From: Puccinellia tenuiflora | Lineage: Eukaryota > Streptophyta > Magnoliopsida > Poales > Poaceae | Direction: 5' to 3' | Assembly (NCBI GenBank): GCA_012064385.1 | Contig: QRDG01001839.1 | Span: 62,001-126,000, forward strand | Length of the DNA stretch: 64,000 bases | In this document: piece by piece, positions 45,817 through 56,983 of the stretch | Layout: every line of letters begins with the position of its first letter | How positions within the stretch are numbered: the first letter of the stretch is position 1 | Notes under the pieces: model-generated | What the model saw: only the letters and a program-made list of their open reading frames with translations | Databases searched by the model: none | What the model was told of the DNA's origin: nothing | Made by a program: the position numbers and the translations under genes

Positions 45817-47554
45817 ATACTCTAAAGGAAAGGGAGAGATTTGGATCATAGTTCTTATGCTTAAGCAAATAATATGGAGGGCAGGGTTACCCACTAAAAG
45901 TCAGCCATCATAAAGAAAATCATGCATATATGATGAGCTGAGTAATATCTGTTCTCACTCTCTCGCAAACAAGCAGCATATTTCGCACACAATATAAAAG
46001 CAGTTGGAATTCAAGTTCACTTTGTCTTAAACATGATAGATATGCCATCAAACCTATAACAGGATCACAGTCTTAATTGTCCAGTATTCAGCTAAACACG
46101 ATGGTTAGTAACCGAGCATAACAGAAATGTAAAACTCATATACCATCTACATTCACCAAAGCATATGCAAGATTTAGCATGAAAAACCGACAAGTCAATC
46201 TGGAAAACCAGCAACACAAAATTTTGCAGAAAAACTGCATAACCTGTCCAAACTTCCTCTTCCACTATAAAGAACCTTTTTATCTGCTACCACGAAATCC
46301 CCACCTTTCAACTGGTTTTGGATATGTTTCCATATCACCATGCGAACATGGTCTTCCATGTTTGCCACTGTACCATGTGGCTCCTCTGCTAAACTAGCTG
46401 GTGGAGGTGATGTGACCCTGCCTGCTCCAGAACTGGAGTTGTTCCCTAATTGCCCTGTAGCTTTACACCTTCTTCATGTATATACCTCAAAAGCTAGTGA
46501 ACATAGAATCAAAACAACTATAGAGAACCAGTCCACTACAAGAATTCTGGGCACTGAAGTTTCTAATTCCAGAAACCACAAATCGATGGATTCCAGCGAT
46601 CCAGCGTAAGAAGGCACCCTCCTAATCACTTTACTAGATGCTCCTTATGCAAACTGTGTAGGTACAGAACAAACTACTGAAGTTGGAGGAAAGTCATCTA
46701 TCGCTAAATCCTCTCAGCTTCACCTGCCGCCGCCAGCCATTTCCTATCTAACAGCTGAACAAGGACCATACCAAGTAGCTAGCGAGGCAACGGCATCGTC
46801 CTGCTGCCGGCCACAACATCATCCTGCCGCCGGTCACAACATCGATAGCACAGTACACACCCATGACAACTACCACGAACCTCATGGGAGGCTATCTACG
46901 GCAGGAAGTACAAACAGCGAGGAAGAGATGAATTACAGCAACGCAGCCTACTGTTCCTGACGTCCTTGAAAGGGTGGCACAAATCTGGCACGTATAGGAA
47001 AAGCCCAACCAAGCCCGTTAAGAAACCATTATTGGTGATAAACTAAGAGGTGCTTCAGTGAAGTTGCTTTCACGTAATAGATCAATTTGCACCATGGAGC
47101 TCTATGAGAGCATCTAGCGGTTCAAGAGAGTACTACTATGCAAAATTGGTTATGGTGACGAAGTCCCTTATCTGCATGGATGCAGTAGTGTAATTAGAGA
47201 ACGCTAACAATACATCCAGCCTAGCATCGCAACCAAACGAGAGCACACCAGCAAAAGCGACCCAGCCAGCAAAACTGCCCTTCTCCATCCCATGGAGTTT
47301 TCAAAAAAAGCGACGCGCAGTGCCACGTCGCCGCCCATTTCATTAAACTGAGTTAGATGCTCTGCTACTTCATGAAGACGGTGGCTTGTTTTGAAGGATC
47401 AAATTAACTACTAGCATCAAACAGTGTTTCTACATTCCCTGGTGAAAGTATCACGCAACCAATAACAATACCAGTGCAATGAACACAATATTTCTTTGCC
47501 ACGACATGCACAGCTTCATTTGCTGATACTAAGCGTGCCAATATACCTGTAAGC
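45817..47554. other. Region downstream of the topoisomerase-like gene
   Basis: Mostly AT-rich without a recognised gene, apart from the exon-like stretch at 46244-46454. Confidence 0.4.
46244..46454 (-). other. Orphan coding exon, product unknown
   Basis: An open frame on the minus strand bounded by a plausible acceptor (gctacag) and donor (gttatgc): 211 nt reading ...GAGRVTSPPPASLAEEPHG, MEDHVRMVIWKHIQNQLK, GGDFVVADKKVLYSGRGSLD. It has good coding character and no stop. It might be a displaced 5' exon of the WDR13-like locus, which has the same orientation and lost its 5' end. That is untested. Confidence 0.35.
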
Positions 47555-50500
47555 CTATGGCTCGGTTCGCCGCCTTTTACGTGAACGGAATTCCGGGTCC
47601 TCGGTAATCGCACCCTCATAGAAAAGCTGACACAAAAAAGTATTACATTTTTGAAATAAAAACAACAATAATCAAGCAAATAGAATCAATTATTATAGTG
47701 CAATCCTTACAGTGATCTTCTGCTTGAGATCTTGGAGATCAGCCTTCCAAAGGTCAATTGCACTTTTTCCTTCCAATTTCACAAGTGAATCCTTTATTGA
47801 CTTGCACTCGGCGTCAAGTGTAGGAATAATGTCCCCAGCCAGCAGAAGGTATGACATTGGCAAATCAAGAAGATAACGAAAGCTGGGATCACCTGGGAGA
47901 GCATATCCCCCAGTTTCGAGTTGTTGCTTGAACAGCCACAAATCCCTAGAAAATTTACCTACATTGTACTCCTGAAGATATCGCTTAATGTTTTCCTTTT
48001 TCTTCAAATCTTCAACAAATTGTTCAGACATCATTATCTGTGAATAAAAAGTCATTAGTAAGTCTCAATTAGATAAATTAAATTAAATGGAACCGTGTGG
48101 AGTTGTACATGTAAATTACCTTTCTCTTCTCGTAAAATGGAAGTCTAAAATCACGGAAATTGTTCAGAACTGTGCATGTATACAGATAAACATAATTAAT
48201 ACCAGAAATTTAAATTCTGTGAATTAAGCATGAAGAAAAAGAAACCTTACTTTCGTCAGGGCTTGAATATTTAGTTATCAAGCCTTTCTCATCAATTAAG
48301 TGCATGTTATTTGTACTAAAAGAACCAAATAGCTTCAAATATTTGATAAACCCAGTTTCTTGAGCTTTTTGGAACTGTTTATCAGTACATACAACCACAA
48401 ACTCAAAGTCATCTCCTCTATGATTCTCATCATAACTCTGCATTCGTTACAAAACAGTTTTTATATTTAGAAACATTAGCAATTTAAGAAAAGCTTGAAA
48501 AAAAATCTGTCACGTACCACAATTTCTCCACTTCCAATAAGCGAATCAAGGCAAGCTTTATACTTTCCAATATTTGTCTCTAGAGGCAACTCAGAAATTA
48601 CAATCTTTCCAGGTTCAGGGCTAGTTGCAATGCCACTGACGAGGTAACTTGATTCAGATCCCTCTTGCATGTGAAAATGACCCTGTGCAGTAAGAAATAG
48701 TGGATGAGTTAAACTAGGAAGAGGAACAGTATAAAAAATACAACTGAAGCTCAAGAGACATAAAACTACTGAAGCAAACTTCTGTCAGTATCCATAGGGG
48801 AGATGCCAATAATACTTGTCCAAAAGATGTGTCTGCGTGTGTGTCCCTCCTCTCTGGAGGTTGTACCCCGATGTCTACCAGTTCAATGAAATGAAACACA
48901 TCTTTTTGTGTATTTTCTCGAGAACAGGTGAGCAGTCGAGTGATTCATAAGCACAATCTACTTTTGTCTATATAAGTCAAACCAGAGTCACTCGCCCACT
49001 TCGTATGTAATATGATCAGCAGCGATGTTTTTTTCTCTTGCAGCTATGGACATGGACAATTACAATTGAAAGCATGCACATAAACAATTCACCCAAAAGC
49101 TGAAGCTGATGTGGAAAGTGGGGCAATGTATGTAATTCTACGCTCCTCGGGCCTTAGAAGTGAGGCCGCAATTTTTTTACCTCGAAAAAAGAAAAATGAC
49201 TTTACCGCCAAGCTAGGTATAAATTCTGCACAGAACATGTACGATATCTGATTTACATAAACAGATAAACGAAATTTGCCAATTCAGTCCCTCTGGTCGT
49301 CATTTTGTTACAGAAAAAAAATCAGAAGTAGACCAACGAACTATTGTTTCTTATAACTTGAAAGGCCTCTGGTCTTTCAGACCAGTGACAAGGTAGCCCC
49401 TTGTGATTGTGTAGTAAAAAAACAAAATCATAATATTTGTTTACAGGTGGCTGATTTACGCCAAACACTGTAGATCCCAGGGTCCAAAGGGTGCAAATAT
49501 GCTGAATAGGAGACCAAAGTTTCAGTTCCGTTGCACAATAACTAACAAGGATGGTGAAACAGACAAGTACTATACTATTATATCTATCTTGTATTGGAAG
49601 TGAATTATTATTCAAACAGTCTATCCTCAGAAGACCTACCATAGCTCCTACCAAAGTGTCGTCATTATCTATCTTGCAGACAATTAAGTATGAAATGATC
49701 TAAAAAGAAATAGGGAGTATATTACATTAAATCCTTTGAACCATGGAACAAAAGGTTCAGTTTCTTCTCCAGTTAGTAACCTCTCCAGGTTCTGAATGAC
49801 TTGAACGGGATGATACTTCATAATTTTTGTACTCCATCCTGTTCCAATCCCTTCACAACCATTGACCAACACCATTGGAATAACTGGTAGTAACCTAAAC
49901 ACAACATCAAAATAACACATGAATCCATCGGTTACCACGAAGTATAAACATAAACAATTATAACTGTTATTTTATCTTTCCTACCAGTCTGGTTGAACTT
50001 CTTTTCCATCTTCAACACGAAGAGACAAAATAGCATCGTCTTCCTTCATGAAAATGCACCTCGTCATAGGCGACATCAGAATTGCTAAGTACCTTGCTAA
50101 GTACCTTGCGTCGCTTTTTGGTCCCTGAAATTAATTGTTAGCTATTGTGGAACAAACAAATACGTATTGAAATAAAAACAAACAAACAACAGAAATGTAT
50201 CGAACCTCACGCCGGCTACCAAATATACCCTTTGGAACAAATAGATTAATGTTGTTGGTGCCAACATAATTCTGCGCCATGCCAATAATTGTGTTACTCA
50301 TAATTACTTGCCCATGGTGATATGCACACTCGTTACAAACATCACCAGCGAAGTTCTCAACCTAGCACATATTATACAATATAGAACATCAAACGCATGC
50401 TCTAGCGACCTCAAACAAATATTGCAAAGAATAAGTAGACTCACATTTATTTTATCGCTCTCAAGGTTTTTCTTTGTTTTAAGAGCTGTAAACAGAGCCT

Positions 50501-53500
50501 TCCTCTGTGAAGGCTTCAAACCATCAACCATTGATGGAATCGACCGCTTGATATCTTCGACAGAATACAATAGGAATTCCTTGTTGAAAAAATCACTGAA
50601 TGTAATTCTTTTAGGGGTCAGGTCTAGAAAGGTCCCCTCCTGAATGCAATTCAAATTTATTAGATTTACAATTTAAGCCAGTAACTGTCACTAGTTTATT
50701 ATCTAAATTTCTAACATAGCTCAAGTTTTTTACATCAGTGATATAATGACATTAAACGAGCCATAGGAGAATATAACATCAGTGAGCATAAATTCACCTC
50801 GAAAGCCATAATCCATTGCCTCCTATCATGTTTCCTATTTTCTGAAAAAGCCAACTCTATGGCATTGAAATCTTGCGGCCCAGAGAAGTAAAATTTTTCA
50901 GAAGCCTATCCATATCCATAGACATGTACTCCACAGCCTCATCAGAATCATGTGAAGCAAGACCCTAAAACATAAAGAAATATAGTAACAGAAAATGTTA
51001 GCAAATCTAAGATTTATGTACAGGACTACTTCAAAGATAAGAAAACCGAAAGATTATTATACATGTGCAAGAACCTAGGTAACTAGCGCAACGTCATAAA
51101 GTTGGTCGGACGTCACTAGGTAGGGGGGGTGCGGGATAAAATATAAGTTGGAGAGGCAAACAAGTCATGAGGGTTCAAAGTATTATTCATCTCGTTTTTC
51201 CTTATTACCAGTGTGTTCAAGTTTTAATAAATTTCTTGCATTCCCAGTCTAAATAACTCTCCAGCTATTAATATGCAATCTCCAATTGAATATTGCACAA
51301 AACGTCACACAAAGACTCACAAGTACCTTAAAGTACCGTGTTGTCCAGTCTGTACTGCCACTTGTCTCATGACGCTCCTTTGCCCAGATATTATATTCCG
51401 GAATTGAAAAGAATGCAAGAACCTCATCACTTGCTTTGACCTGGATAAAGACGTCAAGTATTTTTATATAAATCACACAAAATTTCAACTATATAACTTA
51501 ACTTCGAATTTTCTGTGTAAGCACTGACCTTGACCTTGACAACAGGAGTAATAAACTGCCATAAAAAATCAATCTTCAAGAGCGATGGCCAGAATGTGTG
51601 AAGCAAGTTTATGATAAGACCCTTGATATGAGAACCATCGTGATCCTACATTGAATTTTTACTCATATAAATGCAACACATATGCTACGATGAAGTCCAA
51701 ATACCAGGCAGGGGACACGTACCTGGTCCATCATAAGCATCAGGTGGCCATACCGCAAATTCTTCGCACTGTTATAAAAGGCCCCCTTCTCAAGACCCAG
51801 GCTGGTAATAATGCTCGCAACTTCTGCATGTTCATAGCTTTTGCTCTCATTTCTCTTTGCGTTCGGTATCTTACCACCAAGAGACAGCACACCATAGAGT
51901 TCCTTCCCTATAGACCCATGGCCAGCTTGCTGCAACGGCATTAAATCACAATTAGTCAGTACGTCGTAATATGGGGGGCACAATTGGAGTCCGCGACTCG
52001 AAATGAAGAGCTAGTAGTGCGACTGGTCAAACTAGTGCTCCTACTAAAGAACCTGAGAATCAAGGCTTTAATATGAATCAAGAATCAAATCACGGTTTCT
52101 CTTCTGAGTTTGCAAACATTGCCCCAGGCTGCAAGAGACTTGCTCTTGATAGTACATCCATCCTCCAATTACACATATACCATAGCCATAAAACAACATA
52201 TACCAAAGCCATAAAACAACAGTCTATGCCTAAGTTATCCTATCTCCTTTGGAGAGCAATATGCCTGATTTAATGCATGGTAGGACGCTAAAAACTGAGT
52301 GGATGACTTGAATTCTATCTCCAAGGGACAAGAAAGAAGAACATAAGGCAAGGTGCCCTCCAATCGAGGTAACTATGCTCAGGGCCCTCAACTTAATTTT
52401 CGGTGTGAAATATTACTGTATTTTATGGTGTTTCTAGACAATGACTAGGTAAATGATTAGTAAATCATAGATTAGTGGTAAGTCACAACTAATCCACAAG
52501 TACGTACTCAACTGAGAATCGACATTAAGACATGACAAACAACCTTTTTGGCATATTAATGGAAACGACGACAATTATCACAAGGTAGAAATATTATGAC
52601 TCACAGCAAATTTTGCAGCTGATTCTCCTTCCGTTAGAATCAAACAACATTTACCAGACAGTTCACGTCCAGCCTCAGTTGCATCAACAAGATTTGGAAT
52701 TGTTCCCCTCAATGCAATAGGTCCCAAGCCACTCAAGATGTTGTAGACTGAAAGTTATGAACGTATAATGTTAGCAGGTAAATTAGTATTCAGTATTATA
52801 CCATAGCAAAAAGGCGTACATTTATCTGTGAAGTCATCTGAGAACTTTAACTTATAGTCACCCGCAAATTCTGTAAGAAAACAATCCTTCTCTGAACTAA
52901 ATGCAGGCTTCTCAGGGACAATTAAACTGACAAAAACACTAAGGTCATCCATATCCACCACCAAACTATGTTTCTTTTCGACTTCCTGGGCATAAAACCT
53001 CAATGTTGCTTCCACTAACTTAACATGAGTGCCTCCCTTTGGTGTTGAGAATCCATTCACAAAGCTGATCTGCGAGAAAGAGCAGAGTAAAAATAAAATT
53101 CCATGCAGAGATTTGAAATACTAGGGGAAGATTACTAATTTGAAACTTATTACATACTTGTTCAAACTTCCCATGACTCCGACCAATGGACACTTCCCAG
53201 TTGTGACCATACATAGCTGCCTTCTCATGAAGCCTACAAGTTAAGCTAAGTAGTAAATCATGATGTATGTACAAGACAGTAAACCTATGGGTAATCTAAT
53301 ATATGAGAAAATAGAACCTGTTAGGAGCATCCGATCTTTTCTCTAAGGTAAACCGTGGGTACCACCCATCAACATACTGATCAAACGTCTGTGGTTTCAG
53401 AAAAGCCCCGAAATTTTGGACTTTAATATTGAGAGTTGCTACAATGTCGATACATCTCTTCCATAGATATTGGCCAATGACATGCCCATCGTATGGGATG

Positions 53501-54113
53501 CTAAATATGTCCACATCAGGCTTGAACGTGACTTTAGTCCAACTACTACTATCCTCAGAAGGACTAGTGATTGGTTGCTCACGAACAAGGGCTCCAGATT
53601 TTTCAGTAAATACCTACAGCAGAATGTGTGATCAATCAATGGAAATTAAGCAGCTTGATTAAACATGAAAGGTGGAGTACCGAACCTGCTTATAGGTCAA
53701 AGCATCAGTAGCATCATTTACTTCTATCTCATAATAGGAAGGTGGGAAGCTCTCAACCATCTCTGTAAGAGATACCAACAAGCCATTCCCTGAATCACTC
53801 ATTGGCATTATGTCGCCAACATGCAGCACAGATACTGATATTGGGTTATCAGGAAAGATCCCTAAATTCTGCGTAACTTCAATGGCCTTCACGCCCTTAG
53901 TGAGAGCATCACGAAGCAAAATGGTGTCTAACACATTGACAATCACTGGTGGAAAGCTGGTAGGAATTAATGTAAACTCCGTTTTGGATTTATCCTCCAG
54001 CACCCACGACAGCACATTATGTCGACGCATGTAAGGGTTTTGATCCTTAGCGACCAAGGACATTTCCCCCCATCCGGTGTTGTTGGTCGACCCCATGGTT
54101 TGTGGGATTTACT
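47555..54113 (-). CDS. TOP2-like: Divergent type IIA DNA topoisomerase (TOP2-like), 18 coding exons, one apparent frameshift
   Basis: Coding exons in order: 53686-54096, 53318-53613, 53158-53233, 52820-53069, 52605-52747, 51723-51929, 51529-51645, 51327-51440, 50798-50964, 50445-50639, 50206-50361, 49985-50124, 49726-49894, 48518-48682, 48251-48437, 48120-48169, 47711-48037, 47555-47626. Every intron is GT-AG and phases agree, except that exon 9 (167 nt) lacks one base at a T5 run (50894-50898). About 1,080 codons against roughly 1,470 in plant TOP2. The ATPase is degenerate (LDTILLRDAL where DEILVNAADN is expected; no clear GRNGYGAKL). Transducer (TKVTFKPD, FVNGFSTPKGGTHV), TOPRIM (LTEGESA, DQDHDGSHIKG), breakage-reunion core (GTNNIN, RYLARYLA, NGCEGIGTGWST) and a basic tail (RKRRR) remain. 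TOP2 passes one DNA duplex through another in the nucleus using ATP; whether this protein can is doubtful. Confidence 0.8.
50082..50105 (-). repeat. 12-bp tandem duplication at the topoisomerase catalytic motif
   Basis: ttgctaagtacc occurs twice in tandem (50082-50093 and 50094-50105). On the coding strand this doubles the codons for Arg-Tyr-Leu-Ala. The Arg-Tyr pair holds the Tyr that TOP2 attaches to DNA, so two candidate Tyr residues lie four positions apart. Confidence 0.9.
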
Positions 54114-54803
54114 CTGTTAGTTCGAAAACCTAACATAAGCGAAGAAAAAATAGGTTAAGCCAGCGCCAAACCAATGACAGAAACAACAAACAGGCACAAA
54201 AATGTGACGAACAGTTATGCCATTGCTACTTATCCTAAGTGCAGAGCAAACAAGCATCAATAAGAGAGGAACAGTTATAAGTGGCGTTGCTACTTATCCT
54301 TAATGCATTCAGCAAAGCAAATAAACCCATAAAATCATCGCAGTAGTCTCACAGAGCACTTTCTAACAGTGTGTACTACAGGGTTTTATGTAGCTGCTCT
54401 GTTGTTGCTCGTTATTGAGACAAAGGAAGATGCATTTTGGATGCTTGCTGTACTCTTGGAAAACGTTTTCGTCAGTGATTATTATACTGATACTCTTACT
54501 GGATGTCATGTTGAGCAGAGAGTATTCAAAGATCTTCCAGCTAAAAACTGCCCCCAGGTATTTTTTTTCTTCATCTTTTTATGCTATTCTATCTAATTGA
54601 CTATCATGATGACATGATGCTATGGTTTTGTACTATATTGGATGGCCCTAATGATGCAGAATTGCTGCTGTCGTGAATGCGGTCGGCTAAACCGCTGCAG
54701 GGAGACTAGACTACATCCACGAGCACAAGAACGGTCAAAAAATCCATGTACCTCAAATATATGAAATAAACAGACAGATCACAGAAAAAGCGGGTAAACT
54801 CAC
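54114..54803 (-). other. Probable 5'UTR intron of the topoisomerase-like gene
   Basis: A donor (gtgagtttac, 54803 downward) and an acceptor (gaactaacag, up to 54114) would join a GC-rich leader (about 54804-55076) to 17 untranslated bases before ATG 54096. It contains the antisense TBC fragment. The leader's start is not defined. Confidence 0.5.
54381..54557 (+). pseudogene. Fragment of a TBC-domain (RabGAP-like) gene
   Basis: A 177-nt exon between a plausible acceptor (tactacag) and donor (ggtatt) reads FYVAALLLLVIETKEDAFW, MLAVLLENVFVSDYYTDTL, CHVEQRVFKDLPAKNCPQ. This matches the core of TBC domains, which speed GTP hydrolysis by Rab GTPases in membrane traffic. A following piece (attgctgctgtc near 54660) could be the start of the next exon (IAA), but joins out of frame. 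Only part of one domain is present, so it is a non-functional captured or retained fragment, antisense to the topoisomerase-like gene. Confidence 0.7.
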
Positions 54804-55080
54804 CTTGCCGCTGGAGAAGCTTGTTGCATCAGCGCGTCGCGGTCGGAGCAGAGGTCGTCGACTGTTAAGAACAGCCGGCGCGGTCGGAGCAGAGGTAGAC
54901 TGAATCGCCGAAGGAGGTCACCGGGACGGCGAGGCGGCGGCGGCGGCGGCGGCGGCTCAAAGAGCTCCTCTCTCCGGCGGACGACGGGGACGAATGGCGT
55001 CGGAGGAGGTCGGAACGGAGCTGTGGAGAAGATGCTGCAGGGGGCGGCGGGGAACGGTAGCGATGGCGGCAGAACCCTAA

Positions 55081-56610
55081 GGGCACATACAACGCGGCCG
55101 CTTCGATGGGCGGTAGGGAATTAATTCCCTGCCGTTACGCTCCGATCCTGGTGCGATCCACGAAACAGGCTTACGCCCAGCTATATTAATATAGCAACCA
55201 ACCACAGGGTACAACAACATGTTGGGGCAACAGCACAACCAAGCCCAAAAAGAGTAAGGAGAGAAATCAGAGAAAAGGCAGAGAAAGAAAGAGAAACAAA
55301 TGCCAACACCGGCAGATCGACAACAAGAAGATGACCCGCAACCGCTGCGCCCGCCGGAGAATTCCCACCACGCGCCTAGCACACCGAACCGCCGCATACC
55401 AAGCAGCACCTTCAACAAGGGAGACGACGACGACGCCGCTACTGCCCGGACATGTCCTAGGGTTTCCCCCGGTATGCGGAGGGGAGTGGGGAAGGGGGAA
55501 CACCGACACCCTTCAAGAAGGAATGGTGGCGCCCGTGAGCGTCATCGCGTCGGTGTCGGACAGGCCGACAAGGATTTCTCCCGACCCCCAAGACACCCCG
55601 AACAATCCGTAGAGCTCCACCCAGCTTGCCGCCCACCAGTACGCGCCACCACGGTATTGGGACCATCCACGCCGACTCTCTCTGGACATCGTCACGGGGC
55701 CTAGGGGCAGAGAAGTGGACCAGCAGGAACGGGGTAGCAGTACCGCAGCCAACGGGAGGGAACTACCTCCACCGCGACACCTTCGCGGTAGCAGACCGGA
55801 CGCGGGAACAGGGCAAACCAGGCCCCTACTGGCCCGGCCAGGCCCTCACAGGCCCGCAAAGCCCTGTTGCCACGCTGCAGCAAGTCAACTGCACGCGCCG
55901 CCACCACCCAACCCCCGCCGGAGCACCACCCCTGCCCCCAGGAAGCATTGCCGACACGCAGGGGGCCGACGGCCCGCCCCAACCCAGATGGGGCCCAAAC
56001 GGGCCTAGATCTGGGCCGGCGACGGAGCCACCAGCACCACCCGGCCGCTCCACCTCGCAGCAAGGGCTGTGCCACCGCGCCTCCGCCCACCGGACACGCG
56101 GGAACTCACTCCGCCGAGCCCGACCGCCGCTGGCCTAGCTGCACCGCCGCCACAGAGGATCGCCGCCCCGACGGGAACCCATGGCGCGGGGAAGGAAGAG
56201 CCGCCGCCGCCGGCGCCGCCCGGGCTTCGCCCGGCGACCTCTGCCGGCGGCGGCGACGAGGGGAGGCTGGAGGAGGGCGAGGGGAGGCCGGAGGAGGAGG
56301 AGAAACGCGCCGCCGCCCTCGGGGGAGCGGGAGCGCGTGGGTCGGTCTTTTTCCACCCCTCTGTTCCGAGTATCGGTTTGAACATCCCCGATCCTGGTGC
56401 GATCCGGGAAAAGTCTTAGCACCGCTGCTTAATCTTGCGCCGACGCTTGTTGCTAGTTAATCGGCTGGTGGGTGGATGAATAGGTGGGTCCGTGCCTTAA
56501 TTAGCGCTCATGAATAGCAATTCGCATTGTAAGCTGCGGCGCTTAGGGAAACAGTTGATCGTTTTTTCTCTATAAGCGTCTATGTAAGCACCTTTCCAAT
56601 GTACATGCCC
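55081..56610. mobile_element. Tourist-type MITE, split by a retroposon
   Basis: Begins gggcacatacaacg after TAA (55078-55080) and ends caatgtacatgccc before TAA (56611-56613). Removing the 1,228-bp retroposon and its 18-bp duplication leaves 284 bp, a normal Tourist size. It lies just upstream of the presumed leader of the topoisomerase-like gene. Confidence 0.8.
55160..56387 (-). mobile_element. Non-coding retroposon, copy 2, with 18-bp target duplication
   Basis: ccgatcctggtgcgatcc is repeated at 55142-55159 and 56388-56405. The insert is inverted relative to copy 1: read on the minus strand it ends tatagctgggcgtaagcctg then tttcg at 55160, matching the 3' end of copy 1. Shared internal blocks include accgggggaaaccctagga, cggcggttcggtg/cggtgctcgg and aaggtgctgcttggta. 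GC-rich overlapping open frames occur, but none is shared as a conserved protein by eye. Confidence 0.85.
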
Positions 56611-56752
56611 TAACCCGCTACGGGATGAGACTTGAGAGGAGGTGGGGGAAAGTGGTTGGGGACGGGGGCTCGACCGATTTCACGGGTGTAGTTGGCTATA
56701 AATAAAATAGGGAAAAAACGCTTCCTTTCGGCCCGCGATCTGTCACCTCTCT

Positions 56753-56795
56753 CGCTCGGGTTGCACTTTTTTTTTTAGAAACGCTCGGGTTGCAC
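56753..56795. repeat. 14-bp direct repeat around a T-rich 15-bp insert
   Basis: cgctcgggttgcac stands at 56753-56766 and again at 56782-56795, separated by ten T and agaaa. Read on the minus strand this is a poly(A)-like tract between target duplications, as left by an extremely short target-primed insertion. Confidence 0.6.
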
Positions 56796-56983
56796 GTGGT
56801 AGCATCGCCCCGGAAAACTTCAAAGCCCACCAGTTCAAGTGTGTGCGCGTCCCTATGGCCCATCAGCCTGCTCGCCCGACGTACTCTTAGCCAGCGGCTA
56901 GGTAAAGCAAGAAACTAGGGTTTCTCTACCTGCTCTAGCGATAGGCGATCGTCGGCGGTAGGCAGTCGCTTCCCACGCCCTAA

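Noticed and set aside
55300..56460. Protein genes in the GC-rich block upstream of the TOP2-like gene
   Set aside because: Frames are not conserved with the related retroposon at 5656-6995, and the segment is bounded by an 18-bp target duplication.
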